This document shows positions 40,691 to 50,619 of a DNA stretch of 64,000 nucleotides, in pieces (the first letter of the stretch is position 1; each line of letters starts with the position of its first letter). The stretch is taken from positions 208,853-272,852 of the forward strand of contig LSRX01000359.1 in NCBI GenBank assembly GCA_001939145.1. Direction: 5' to 3'. The notes below the pieces were generated by a model. The model did not search any database and was not told the DNA's origin. It worked only from the letters and a program-made list of their open reading frames with translations. The position numbers were made by a program, and so were the translations under genes. The stretch is from Symbiodinium microadriaticum. Its lineage: Eukaryota > Sar > Dinophyceae > Suessiales > Symbiodiniaceae.

Positions 40691-41258
40691 ATCCCATGTA
40701 TACCTTAAAGAAGCCTGACAGATCCCTTTCATATTCTTTGAAGGCCCTACCCCTTATCGAATCCTTGAGGAACCCTTCTAAAGACACCGTGTATCTTCGT
40801 TAGCATGAGCCCTAAACCCTAAACCCTAAAAGCCTAAAGCTCTGAACCCTAAACCCTAAGACCCTAAACCCTATAAACCCTATAAAGATACCGTGGTATC
40901 TTCGTGAACATGGGCCCTCCCATGGGCAGGCCTTGCTCGTCCACGGCCTTCTCGTCCATTGCCTAGAGATGCTGTTGGGGTCTCAAGTGCGACTGGGGCT
41001 GGGGCGGCTTTGGGATTTTAGTGGCTTTAGGGGTTGGGGTTTGGAGTTTAGGGGTTTGGGTTTAGCTTACTTTGGCCTAGGCCTTCAGCGATTTTTTGTG
41101 TTGTTTGCGGGAGTTGGGGTTTGAAGCATGGGCTTTGAAGGGGTTGCCCACGTCCCTCCCCCACCCCCCCGTGCCCGGGGCGATCCTGGCATGTCTCTAA
41201 AGCCTACCACTGTTTGCAGGGGTTTGGACCTTCTTTGCTGGTCGGAGAGCATCAGATA
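40691..41258. other. GGAACCCTT-type repeat and short frames
   Basis: TCCTTGAGGAACCCTTC-like repeats on either side of the H1 copy. 40909 ATG (MGPPMGRPCSSTAFSSIA) and an overlapping frame ALLVHGLLVHCLEMLLGSQ are open. Confidence 0.3.
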
Positions 41259-41362
41259 GGCAGTTCTCTAAGTTCGGATTTTTTTTAGGTCCGCAACATA
41301 AAGTACGGCACCCTGAAAGAAAGGATCCTAAAAGGGACCCTAATTTGGAGAACTACCCGCAT
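41259..41362. repeat. Hairpin element, family H1, reverse core
   Basis: GCAGTTCTCTAAGTTCGG pairs with CTAATTTGGAGAACTACC. Confidence 0.85.
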
Positions 41363-41470
41363 GCTAAAAGAGAAGGCGCTCTGAGCCAAACATCCCGGAG
41401 CCTTCGACCCGGGCAGCCTTAAAACAGCCTCTACATTCATCCGAAGTAAACCTTTCGTCCAACATCGAAA

Positions 41471-41716
41471 TTGCTGAGGCGTGTCTTGTGTGGCCTGTTT
41501 TTGGAGGGGATTTGGGACTTGGGGCTTTCAGGGTTGAGGGCTGTAGGAGGTTTTTACGGGGCAGCCGTCCTCATCCCGGAGTTTGACATAGAGGTTGAAG
41601 TGGCGGGTACCAAAAACCTACATAGAATTCTAGGTTGCTGGTTCATGAGTCATCCATATCACCTGAGCCCTAAACCCCAAGCGCCAAAACACCCTAAACT
41701 AAGCCCAAAAGCCTGA
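41471..41716 (+). CDS. Candidate ORF or exon
   Basis: Open plus frame whose middle reads GAAVLIPEFDIEVEVAGTKN then LHRILGCWFMSHPYHLSP. Beta-strand-like alternation, unlike repeat-derived frames. It ends in decayed C-strand repeat. No family recognised. Confidence 0.28.
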   Translation: MLRRVLCGLFLEGIWDLGLSGLRAVGGFYGAAVLIPEFDIEVEVAGTKNLHRILGCWFMSHPYHLSPKPQAPKHPKLSPKA

Positions 41717-42083
41717 AGCAGATCTTGAAGTGAGGTCCTGGTGAAGCTCCGAGGCAGAGAGACCGAGCACGGCCCCTCCAGCACGTCCTTCCCAGCTACA
41801 CCCCAAGGTTTTGGGACGGGCTCCTCCGACCCTAAGCCTCATCCATGATGCTAAAGCCTTCAGAGCCGACGAGAAGTAGAACCTGTCCCTTAACCTGAGT
41901 ATGGTGCAGAAGACAGCATCGTTCGGCATCCTCAGCCTCTGAAGTCCTAGAAGAGGATCGTTGCGCAGAGCTTTCTCGAAAGAAAAGAGGGGCCAAAGAC
42001 GCCTCGCCGGCACGCAGCCATAGCACTGCGGCTTGAATAATGTATGGGCGTGAGTAATGGGGTTTCGGGGTAGCCACAGCCAC
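41699..42083 (-). CDS. Ambiguous coding region, minus strand
   Basis: Two minus frames are open and both protein-like: 41699-42013 (PNDAVFCTILRLRDRFYFSS) and 41832-42083 (VKGQVLLLVGSEGFSIMDEA at its end, stop TAG). An intron or error could switch between them. Confidence 0.25.
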
Positions 42084-42189
42084 AGTCAGTATGAACTACT
42101 TAAGCTACTGCCATAGCCACGAATGCTCCTACTACAGAGACTCTAAACCCTAAATCCTCTGTTCATCCCCGTGAATTCAGGGTTGGAAA

Positions 42190-42450
42190 AGGGATTTAGG
42201 GGTTTAGGGTTTAGAGGTGGGGGGTTAGGGTCTCAACGGACTAAAGGGTTTAGAGTTTTGCGTTGGGCTTGGGGTCTATAGGGCCTTGGAAGTTTGAGGG
42301 TCTATAAGGTTTAGGGTCTGGCTTTTGGGTCTGGGGCTTAGTAGGGTTTAGGGTCTTGGGTTCCGATGGAGACTAATTATAGCTGATGGGGAAACCCAAA
42401 GTCAAAGGTTAGCCCAGATGATATCCCCAACAAGGAATGCAGCAGACTGC
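42190..42450 (+). repeat. Decayed G-strand repeat
   Basis: GGTTTAGGGTTTAGAGG and GGGTCTATAGGG variants to about 42365, then unique DNA. Confidence 0.65.
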
Positions 42451-42528
42451 CTACAGTTTGGGGAGCTTCAGGGATGGAAACGCATCTTGGTGGAATATAG
42501 CCGACCCCTGCAGCTTCTTCTTATTCTT
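42451..42528 (-). CDS. Candidate terminal exon abutting hairpin H3
   Basis: On the minus strand the H3 end CAGCCCCTAAG is followed at once by KNKKKLQGSAIFHQDAFPSL then KLPKL and TAG, phase 0, 25 codons with C/G-leaning third positions. Beyond H3 on the same strand lies another open, Arg/Ser-rich stretch (VFSQARGAFSCSRYLSEL). The best example of a hairpin end serving as acceptor. Confidence 0.35.
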   Translation of the reverse strand, partial: KNKKKLQGSAIFHQDAFPSLKLPKL

Positions 42529-42529
42529 C

Positions 42530-42625
42530 TTAGGGGCTGAGTAGGTAACCTTTAACCTTTTGGGGCTTAACCTAGAATAATTCAAAAGGTTAACCTTTCT
42601 TGGGCTAAGGTACTCGGCCCCTAAG
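42530..42625. repeat. Hairpin element, family H3, copy 2
   Basis: TTAGGGGCTGAGTAGGTAAC pairs with GTACTCGGCCCCTAAG; inner arms AACCTTTTGGGGCTTA and AACCTTTCTTGGGCTAA. Confidence 0.9.
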
Positions 42626-42861
42626 TATTTAAGTTCTGAAAGATAGCGGCTGCAGCTGAAAGCCCCTCTGGCCTGGGAGAATACCCGTCTCACTGTTTGT
42701 GGGCTGCCGGGATTTTCGTGAGTCTGCAAAGGTCGTCTCGGTAATCTCAGGCTTTGCGGCTTAAGCTACCATAACCTAGGTAACCTACTGTCAGGCAAGC
42801 TTTCTACACTTCAATTGCTAGCATAGGTTCGAAAGCGATCGTACAATGAAGCACGTGAGTC

Positions 42862-43062
42862 ATGATAGCTCAAGATAGAGGTTTCATAACCTCAAACCCC
42901 GTGAGGGCACCGCTAAAATCATCAAGAATACAGAACAAGAGCGTCATGGCTCGAAACGCCACTATGGCAAAAGGTACCTTCCGCAACAAAGCGCTTTTGG
43001 AATCCCTTGGGGAAACCCCGCAAATCCTAAACCCTATAGATCCTATACATCCTATGCCCTAA
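42862..43062 (+). CDS. Candidate ORF, 66 codons
   Basis: True ATG: MIAQDRGFITSNPVRAPLKS, SRIQNKSVMARNATMAKG, TFRNKALLESLGETPQIL, then C-strand repeat-derived residues to TAA. Basic, protein-like. The last 15 codons are probably repeat. No family recognised. Confidence 0.32.
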   Translation: MIAQDRGFITSNPVRAPLKSSRIQNKSVMARNATMAKGTFRNKALLESLGETPQILNPIDPIHPMP

Positions 43063-43215
43063 GCCTTAAGCCCTAAACCCTACACCCTGCCTAAACCCTA
43101 AACCCTAAAACCCTAAAACCCTAAACCCTAAACTCCTAAAGCCCTAACCCCCTAAACCCCCAAACCCTAGACCCCCAAACCCCTGAACCCTAAACCCTGA
43201 ACCCTAAACCCACAA
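43063..43215 (-). repeat. Telomere-like repeat, C-strand
   Basis: CCCTAAA and CCCCTAAA units. Confidence 0.9.
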
Positions 43216-43547
43216 GCCGGAACGACTAGCAGCCTGCAAAGTCCTCGCAGCCTTGACGTAGTCGCCGGAGCGCTGCTGATGCACGCCTGGCTTGATCGCT
43301 GGTTCGCCCTAAACCCTAAACCCTAAGTTGATGTTCCAGGGTGTAGGGTGTAGATTGTTGGGGGTTTAGCTTAGCAGCTGAATTGCTACACTTTACACTT
43401 TTTGGGATAAGATGATCCCTTATAGAACTGAAAGTGTACACTTTTTATATGCTTCTGAACTCAGCAACTAAGTTATAGGGTTCAGTGTATCAGTATTGGG
43501 ATGTAATGTTTAGGGTTGTCTTCTCATGATCGTTTCAGTTTGATCCG

Positions 43548-43932
43548 CTAATTATCAAGGCACCTGTATTTCCACCGCGACCCAGTGTCACGACGCACAG
43601 CCACCATCGGCTCGCGCGAGAAATGGAGCCGACTCGTTTCGAAGAGCATGGATTCGATTCGATAGTATTTTCCGTGTCTTTGGAGTGTAGGGTCCCTTGG
43701 GGTATAGGGTGACAGACTTGGAAAGGTTAAGGATGGTCTGAAAACCTTATCATTGCTTTCCGTTGTGTTGTCTTCGTCGTCTTTCATCTGGGATGACAAG
43801 TTTCCTGTGGTCGTTAAGAGCCCTTTCTTGTCCGCTTTCGGTCTGAACAATCACAAACAGTCTCCCTTGCACTCCCTGTAAAGGGCGCGAGCAGGTGATC
43901 CTGGCAGTAGTCCGAGCGAGTTTGGGATACAT
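43548..43932 (-). CDS. Candidate minus-strand coding region, two frames
   Basis: 43932-43750 starts with ATG: MYPKLARTTARITCSRPLQG, VQGRLFVIVQTESGQERAL, ends HNGKQ, TGA. The overlapping frame to 43548 reads FRPKADKKGLLTTTGNLSSQ then MKDDEDNTTESNDK and ends RWKYRCLDN. Both look protein-like, so a splice or frame error within 43750-43850 is possible. Confidence 0.3.
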
Positions 43933-44145
43933 TACATGTTTTTCTGCAACCTTGTGCTAACTATTCAGATGCCTAGATCAAAGTTCGAGCGTGTGTTCCA
44001 CCCTGCTCCGTGTTTGAGGTTGGGCTTAGGCTGGTTGTAGGTCCAAGGTTTAGGGCTGTTTCTTAAGGTATGAACTCTTGATGAGTGGGGCCGAGCAGGG
44101 TTAGATTTGCGTCTGCTTTGGAGCGAGGCTGTCTTCGCTGAAAAG

Positions 44146-44360
44146 GTTGCTATGGGCACACCGTCAGCTTAATACAAACGACGCCGACACGGAGCCCGCA
44201 AAGCACATCGTACATAATTGGGGTGTTTGTTGGAGATGGGGAGCGCAGATCAGGGATCCTTACATTCAGGGCCCTGTTGTGTGGGATCTATGTTGGGTGT
44301 CCTTATCCCAAGGAATTCCAACAACTCCATAGCCTCAACTCAAGAGACTCATGGGCCTGA
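44146..44360 (+). CDS. Candidate exon, 71 codons, no start codon
   Basis: After CGCTGAAAAG the frame YGHTVSLIQTTPTRSPQSTS, YIIGVFVGDGERRSGILTFR, ALLCGIYVGCPYPKEFQQ runs to TGA at 44358. More protein-like than the ATG/TTG frames beside it. Confidence 0.27.
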
Positions 44361-44378
44361 AACCAAGCCCTAGTTTCT

Positions 44379-44665
44379 CAGCCACCTCTTTTCGCCGGCC
44401 TCCCAAGGGTTTCAAGCTAGTCGGTCAGATAAGCTGCTCAAAGCCAAGTTGTGTTCTCCTAGTCTCCAACAGCACTTCACTCGAAATCCTCCTCCCCATG
44501 TAGCACTAGCATCATATACCCAAAGACTCTTCTCGAGCTATCGAGAATCCTGAGCCGAGAGACCCACACTCCGAGCTGGACTGGTCCAGGCGGTAACCGT
44601 GCACCTGGAGGGAAAGAACGTCTACGTGAATGGTGGCCAAGCGATGCTCTCAGAGAGAGGTTCCG
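44379..44665 (+). CDS. Candidate coding frame with one internal TGA
   Basis: After TAGTTTCTCAG: SHLFSPASQGFQASRSDKLL, KAKLCSPSLQQHFTRNPPPH, then LFSSYRES, TGA (about 44552), then in the same frame ERPTLRAGLVQAVTVHLEGK, NVYVNGGQAMLSERG to a GTTCCGGG donor. The second half has strong C/G third positions. Either two exons with a short intron, a nonsense mutation, or a recoded TGA. Confidence 0.3.
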
Positions 44666-44852
44666 GGTTTAGGGAGTTAAGGCTTTAGGGGTTTAGGGCT
44701 CAGATAGAGCCCAGGGCGACCCGAACCCGGACTTCGTGAGGGTTGGGGGTTTACGGTTTGAGGCTCCTGGCTTGACGGAGATTTACGGCGTGGGTTTAGG
44801 GTCCCAGAAGCCCTCGAGGGATATGGAGCCCTATAAGTAAGGACCCGTCTGA

Positions 44853-44978
44853 AGCCTGAGCAACCCGCAAGAAGCCCTGCTAGGGGGGCGTATCATCTCA
44901 TTCTTCGGATCTTCAACCACGGCTTGCAGAGCCATGAACCTACACTCCGTAGGTTGGACGGACATCACGTCCCACTGA
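44853..44978 (+). CDS. Candidate exon, stop at 44976
   Basis: LSNPQEALLGGRIISFFGSS then TTACRAMNLHSVGWTDITSH and TGA. A second plus frame (LQSHEPTLRRLDGHHVPLNA) overlaps. Confidence 0.22.
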   Translation, partial: SLSNPQEALLGGRIISFFGSSTTACRAMNLHSVGWTDITSH

Positions 44979-45284
44979 ACGCTCTACCAAAACCAGGCCA
45001 AACCCTAAACCCTGCGAGTATCGCGGCCCTGATATATTTATTCTTTACGTGTTTATGGCTCAAAACCCAGTCCTTTTCTCGGCTTTTACATTATACAATC
45101 TTACACCTGCACCTGCGAGCCTAGGCTTTAATTGAATACCGTGGACACCAAGATACAGGGTCAATACAGGGTCCCTTAATGCAAGGACCCCCTGGGTCCC
45201 TGAAGTTTTCTCCCGACGTAGGGATCGGAGTTTCGCTGAGAAGGCTCGCATGAGTTCAAGGCCTCAGGTTCAGGGTCTAGGGCT

Positions 45285-45690
45285 CACTCCCTAAACCTTA
45301 AACCCTAAACCCTACACCCATAAACCCCTAAAACCTAAACCCCCAAACCCTAAACCCCTAAACCCTAAACCCCTAAACCCTAAACCCTAAACCCTAAACC
45401 CCTAAACCCCTAAACCCTAAACCCCTAAAGCTTTGTGGCTTAGGTAGACATCGGGGGCTTTTTAGGGTCTTAGGATGCCCGGGGGCGGAGACTTTCAGGT
45501 GCAGGGGCCCCCGATGTCCACCTCATCCCCCAGGCTTCGAAGGTTCAAGCCCCCAGGTTTAGGGCTTAGGGTTTAGGGTTTAGGGTTTAGGGTTTAGGGG
45601 GTTTAGGGTTTAGGGGTTTAGGGATTAGGGATTAGGGCTTAGAGGGTTTAGGGTTTAGGGTTTAGGGGTTTAGGGTTTAGGGTTTAGTAG
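45285..45690. repeat. C-strand and G-strand fields around a hairpin
   Basis: C-strand 45290-45430 and G-strand 45558-45690. Between them GACATCGGGGGC and GCCCCCGATGTC form a stem. Confidence 0.9.
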
Positions 45691-45700
45691 GCCCATACGG

Positions 45701-45797
45701 TTGATGATATAAACCCTGCATTACCCAGAATAAGGAAGATACACCATAATTCCCATAATCTAGGGTCCTTAAGGCAATGCAGGATTTATATCATCAA
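45701..45797. repeat. Hairpin element, family H5, copy 2
   Basis: TTGATGATATAAACCCTGC pairs with GCAGGATTTATATCATCAA; the middle is inverted relative to the 23 kb copy. Confidence 0.9.
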
Positions 45798-45811
45798 CTG
45801 TTGTATCCAAG

Positions 45812-45877
45812 GCGGATCAATTCGACGTCTACATGCCTCACACGGAGGAGCCACAGATGAAACAAGCGGGCGGCTGA
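45812..45877 (+). CDS. Candidate terminal exon just after H5
   Basis: TGTTGTATCCAAG then ADQFDVYMPHTEEPQMKQAG, G and TGA. Twenty-one codons, C or G at most third positions, 14 bp from the hairpin end. Confidence 0.32.
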   Translation, partial: ADQFDVYMPHTEEPQMKQAGG

Positions 45878-46337
45878 GCAGTGGCGAGTTAGGAGCACAT
45901 AGGATGGTAGGCCTAGTGTTTCAGGGCTTTTTGGGGCTTGAGGCTTTTGATGGTTGCGCGTTCGTTTAAGGATCGCTTTTTTGGGAGGGGGGCTCTGTTT
46001 GCCGAGGCAGCGCTAAGCTGCTAGGCCATAAACGTTGTAAGGGTCTCCAAAACAATCCGCAAAGATCCGGCCTATAGGCCGTAAGTATAGTACCCTGCTT
46101 CCTTTTTTTGGGTTAGGCGGCTCCCTTTCGATCTGAACAATCGGAAAATTTATCCTGTTTGCTTAGTCAGTAGGGTCTACCCGGGAAGTAGGCGAACTGA
46201 AGCGAGCCTTGGCTGCCTACAAAGCCCTAAACGCCTAACATCGGAGGCACTACTTAAGCCAGAATCCCAAGACCCTGCACCTTGCTCCCTAAACTGTATT
46301 TGTCGCTGGGAAAAAGTAACCCGTACAGTATCGTATG

Positions 46338-46340
<3 letters not shown>
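45878..46340. other. Unique DNA, nothing recognised
   Basis: A fragment of H1-like sequence at 46080-46115; no gene. Confidence 0.4.
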
Positions 46341-46397
<57 letters not shown>

Positions 46398-46586
46398 CAT
46401 ATATATATATGAATGTATACTGTATACACATGTACATACACGTGCCCGCAACTTTAAAGCTTTAAGCCCGGCACCCTAAATCGATCTCAACACTTCGAGC
46501 ACCCCTAGCCGTAGCCCCAAGGCATAAACGCTGCAAACACGTACATACATACATACATACATACATACATACATACATACATACAT

Positions 46587-46617
<31 letters not shown>
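46341..46617. repeat. (AT)n and (ATAC)n microsatellites
   Basis: AT/ATAC tract 46345-46412 and pure CATA array 46541-46605 ending in AC dinucleotides. Confidence 0.95.
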
Positions 46618-47630
46618 TCTGTGTGCAGATAGCATACCGGACTAAGCCCTTGGTTAACATATAGCAACTGCTGCTATTGCGTAAAGCCTAGCCGTGAACG
46701 CCACAACCCTTGCAGCCCGAATCCGAAGAAGCCGCTGAAGCCTAAATCAGTGCGTCCCCTCTGAAGGGTTTAGGGTTTAGGGTTTAGGGTGTCTAGATCA
46801 AGGATCGGACTGCTTCAGGTGGATGGCAGACTGTTATTGTGATTTCCTCATTTTGTGGCCTTGCCCAAAACAATCCCAACCCCTAAACCTAAAGCTCAAG
46901 CTCTAAACCCTGACAGCCGAATATAGAAGCCTCAACGATTTGTAAACTTACCTCCTATAGTCCCTGCAGACACATAGCATACTATACCCCAAACCCCCCG
47001 ATTCTAAGTCTTTTGGTCCCTACGTTAAACCTTCACCTCAAAGCGCAAGACAGGTCACCTCATGCCCAGAGGGCATCTGGGATCTTCAGGCCGAATGATC
47101 TGCTTTGTTGCTTTTTTTAGGGTTTAGGGTTTAGGCTTTAGGGTTTAGGGTTTTAGGGTTGGCGGTCTCGGGTCTTGGATAAGGGTTTCGGCAAATTGCA
47201 TAGTGCTTTAAAAAGGTTTTCGAAGAGGGCTAGGGGGTTTCGAAGGGTCTTACGTTCCTGTGTTCCCTCAGGAGCTCGGGTCATGCTACTTACCAGCGGA
47301 TCCCAGCTGCTACATTGAGCCCTAAACTCTACCTGAACCCCATAACACCTAGCTTTTATGGGTTCCTTGTCGTGATCTCCTTTTATAAGTCCTTGAAAAA
47401 GGTAGGTCATGTAACTTTAGATCCATCCCGATCCGAAACCCCGAAGTCCATCTCTGTTTGGAAGGGGTTAGGATTTATAGGGTTTAGGGATTAGGGTTTA
47501 GGGGCCGCGTTTCGGATTTAGGGATTGGGATTTAGGGTTTAGGGGTTTGAGTTTAGGGCTTAGGGGCCGGGTTTCGGGGTTAGGGTTTAGGGTTTAGAGC
47601 CCTGGTCTCGGGTTTAGGGTTTAGGGGGTC
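46618..47630. other. Mixed DNA; one good acceptor
   Basis: G-strand blocks 46765-46790, 47118-47160 and 47465-47630. 47272-47318 follows ACGTTCCTGTGTTCCCTCAG and reads ARVMLLTSGSQLLH, TGA: good acceptor, short exon. Confidence 0.35.
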
Positions 47631-47633
47631 GGC

Positions 47634-47735
47634 ATGCGCAGTAAGGTTTGTGTTGGGGATCTGTCCTTAGTAATTCTCGAGAGTTCCGGTTTCGACTTCG
47701 TATTTCAGGTTGGTTCTTCGAGTCTTGAATACTAA
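47634..47735 (+). CDS. Candidate small ORF, 33 codons
   Basis: ATG just after a G-strand field: MRSKVCVGDLSLVILESSGF then DFVFQVGSSSLEY, TAA. Could be a small protein or an exon (CAG, GTTGGT inside). Confidence 0.22.
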   Translation: MRSKVCVGDLSLVILESSGFDFVFQVGSSSLEY

Positions 47736-47939
47736 ATAGCTAAGTGGATGCCCAAGAAACAACGGTCGTTACTAGTCACGAGTGGCTTGTGATGCCTGTT
47801 TCTGTAACTAAACCCTAAACCTTAAACCCCTGTTTCTGCAAGGGAAAGTCGTCTCAGCCTGATGGGCTTTTCACCCAAAATCGTGCAAGCCCGAATCCCG
47901 TCGGCCGGTACACCCGCCATCGCCGCAAGTCCCAAGAGT

Positions 47940-48290
47940 TTAGGGTTTAGGGGTTTCGGGTAAGACCAAAACTCTTAAGATCCTGAAGTCTTGCCCTTGG
48001 AATAGAGCATTTGGATAGTTCCGAAAATTCGGGGGTCCCCTTGAGGGACTCTCTTGAGTACCCACATCGGAACCCTCAAGGTTGTGGTTCCAAGATGGCT
48101 CAAGAGTCGCAAATAGAGTGAAACAATATGTTTCGATACGGTTTTGGGGTGTCGACTTTAGGAGGAACGGCGGCAATGGGAGTAGCAAACAATATCCTAA
48201 GAATTCGCCTTCAATCGATTGGGCGTTCAGGGTTGACGGATGGACACTTCGGGTTTCACGGCTCAGAACGTTGGGTTTAGGTTTACCCAT
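47940..48290 (-). CDS. Candidate ORF, 116 codons, opposite frame also open
   Basis: Minus ATG (MGKPKPNVLSRETRSVHPST) to TAA in telomere-like repeat. Plus frame 48082-48300 (QDGSRVANRVKQYVSIRFWG) is also protein-like. The H4 hairpin begins where both end. Confidence 0.22.
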   Translation of the reverse strand: MGKPKPNVLSRETRSVHPSTLNAQSIEGEFLGYCLLLPLPPFLLKSTPQNRIETYCFTLFATLEPSWNHNLEGSDVGTQESPSRGPPNFRNYPNALFQGQDFRILRVLVLPETPKP

Positions 48291-48375
48291 AGGGCCCTAA
48301 GTAGTTCCTTTTTGGGATTACCCTATAGGGTTGTAATTATAAACCATAATCTGGAACTACTTCGAGGCCTATGGG
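48285..48375. repeat. Hairpin element, family H4, copy 2
   Basis: ACCCATAGGGCCCTAAGTAG pairs with CTACTTCGAGGCCTATGGGT; intron-like GTAGTTCC and TTCGAG at the arm tips. Confidence 0.9.
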
Positions 48376-49161
48376 TAGATTAGGGTCTTTAGAATTTCGG
48401 ATGTCAAGGCTTCGGGTGATGATGGCTACGGCTTCCCGGTTCAGGATGCCGGATCTAGAATTTTCCATAGCGGCGCAGGAAGATGCCACATGAACTGCGG
48501 AGTCGTAAGAAGACCTAGAGCCCCGACCGCGGAGCATAGCATTTAGGCAATTTAGGGTTCAGGGTTTAGGGTTCAACCTGCAGTGTTGCATGTTTTTTTT
48601 TTTTTTGCATTGCCTTTCGGAGACCATGTGGCTGAGATGCTATGCATCAGCGCATCGGGCATGCTTGGCTGTGACTGAAGGACCCGTTGTGTACAACGTA
48701 CACGCTGGATGTTTACAGAGTCTGGATCTCGGTGAAATGAAGGTGTTTCCTGATTCCTGATCGCAAAGGCACCCAAACCAGAAACGAATATAATATATAC
48801 ACTTAACAGTATGAAGACACCAGAGATTATACTCCAAAGTCCTATTGTCACTACTGAGCACCTCATACTTTCGAAGCTACAAATATCAATGCTTCAGTCC
48901 ATGAAAAAGCACAAGTGTTCAGAAGTGTCGTCCGATCGTAGAAGATTTTATAGTGGCCTTAATACTTAATTAACATCTGTTTTTCGGGGTAGATTATCGA
49001 ATGACCTCGTAAGGACTGTCCGGGCATAGTATCACTAAAGCTTCCAGCTGGATCTCGACCTAGGGGGAGTTACCAGGTCGAAGAGGTACAGGTTCCGAGA
49101 ATGTTAACTTTACTTGACTACGGTTTAGGGTTTAGGGTTTCGGGTTTAGGGTTTAAGTTTA
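48376..49161. other. Unique DNA, nothing recognised
   Basis: A T15 run at 48593-48606; short minus frames at 48573-48866 without support; G-strand units 49120-49155. Confidence 0.4.
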
Positions 49162-49398
49162 GTGTTTAGTATATTTGGGGTCCTATATTATCGGGCACAA
49201 GTAGTAACAAATTTCACGCACATTCACAGAGTGAAACGAGGTTGCAGACACCGGTTTAAGCCTTTTAGAGCTTGTCGCCACGTGGCGTTGGAGAATCCAT
49301 CCAGCAACTTTGCAAAGATAGCTGTACCCCAGCACCGCAACCCTAAGCTCCAAAACGGTGCCACGGTAGAGGCAGGGAGTTTCCGGTATTTTACTTAA
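49162..49398 (+). CDS. Candidate ORF or exon, 78 codons
   Basis: Open from TTG. Reads VLYYRAQVVTNFTHIHRVKR, HRFKPFRACRHVALENPSSN, FAKIAVPQHRNPKLQNGA. Basic, His-rich, protein-like. No splice support. Confidence 0.25.
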   Translation: MFSIFGVLYYRAQVVTNFTHIHRVKRGCRHRFKPFRACRHVALENPSSNFAKIAVPQHRNPKLQNGATVEAGSFRYFT

Positions 49399-49756
49399 CG
49401 ATTTTTCCCGGTGTCTAGGCTAAGGTTTTCGATTTCGGGCCCTCAGATAAGAAGCCCGAACCGAAGTTTGAATGCACATCCCCTTCTCCGGCCCACCCGC
49501 CCCTCCGCCTCACATATGCGGATGTGGATCAATGCCCAACCCCGAACGCCCAAGCCCGCGACTTGAAGACGTTAAGTCCAAGCAGGCGGTTTAGGGTTTG
49601 GGGATGAGGGGTGAGGATTCTTCATCCCTAAACTGCTTTAGGGAGTTTGTGGCACTACGGTAAGGCCTTGTGCGGTAGGGTCTGGGGTTCAGGTGGACTT
49701 AAGGACGGGTCCTGCGAGCCTTATTAAATTATGTGGAGGGTTTTTAGGGTAACGTG

Positions 49757-50514
49757 TATATATATATATATATACATATGTATATATGTATGTATATATA
49801 TATATATATGTATATACATGTATATATATATATACACATGTATATATATATATATATACATGTGTATATCCATATATATATATATATATACATGTGTATA
49901 TATATATATATAGACATATATGTCTGGCTATCTGTCTGTTTGTCTGGCTGGCTGGCTGTATGTATGTATGTATGTATGTATGCATGTATGTATGTAGGTA
50001 TGTATGTATGTGTGCATGTATTATGTATGTATGTATGTATGTATGCATGCATGTATGTATGTATGTATGTATGTATGTATGTACGTATGTACTCATGTAT
50101 GTATGTATGTATGTGTGCATGTATTGTATGTATGTATGTATGTATGTATGTATGTATGTATGCATGCATGTATGTATGTATGTATGTTTGTTTGTATGGG
50201 TGTATGTATGTGTGTAGGTATGTCTGTATGTCTGTATGTCTGTATGTCTGTATGTATGTATGTCTGTATGTATGCATGCATGCATGCATGCATGCATGTA
50301 TGTGCGTATGTGCGTATGTGCGTATGTGCGTATATGTGTATGTGTGTATGTGTGTATGTATGTATGTATGTATGTATGTATGTATGTATGTATGTATGTA
50401 TGTATGTATGTATTAATGTCATGTAATGTATGTATGTATGTATGTATGTACGTATGTATGTATGTATGTATGTATGTATGTATGTATGTATGTGTGTATG
50501 TGTGTATGTGTGTA

Positions 50515-50546
<32 letters not shown>

Positions 50547-50610
50547 TCTGTGTATGTGTTTAGGTGTGTGTAGGTGTGTGTGTACGGCTGTGTATGTGTC
50601 TGTATGTGTG
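49757..50610. repeat. Giant AT / ATGT / GTGT microsatellite
   Basis: About 170 bp of AT with ACATG breaks, then about 600 bp of ATGT-type tetranucleotides with ATGC, TCTG, GCGT variants, ending in GT. Produces long open frames on both strands (up to 314 codons) that are not genes. Confidence 0.95.
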
Positions 50611-50619
50611 TGTTTACAG

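Noticed and set aside
43380-43450. Hairpin with TACACTTT arms
   Set aside because: Arms are short and the pairing is poor; only a GGGAT/ATCCC mini-stem is convincing.
46110-46150. TCTGAACAATC shared with 43840
   Set aside because: Eleven to thirteen bases only; no extended similarity.
48090-48110. TGGCTCAAG resembling the dinoflagellate spliced-leader 3' end
   Set aside because: Only nine bases match and the rest of the leader is absent; expected by chance in a window this size.
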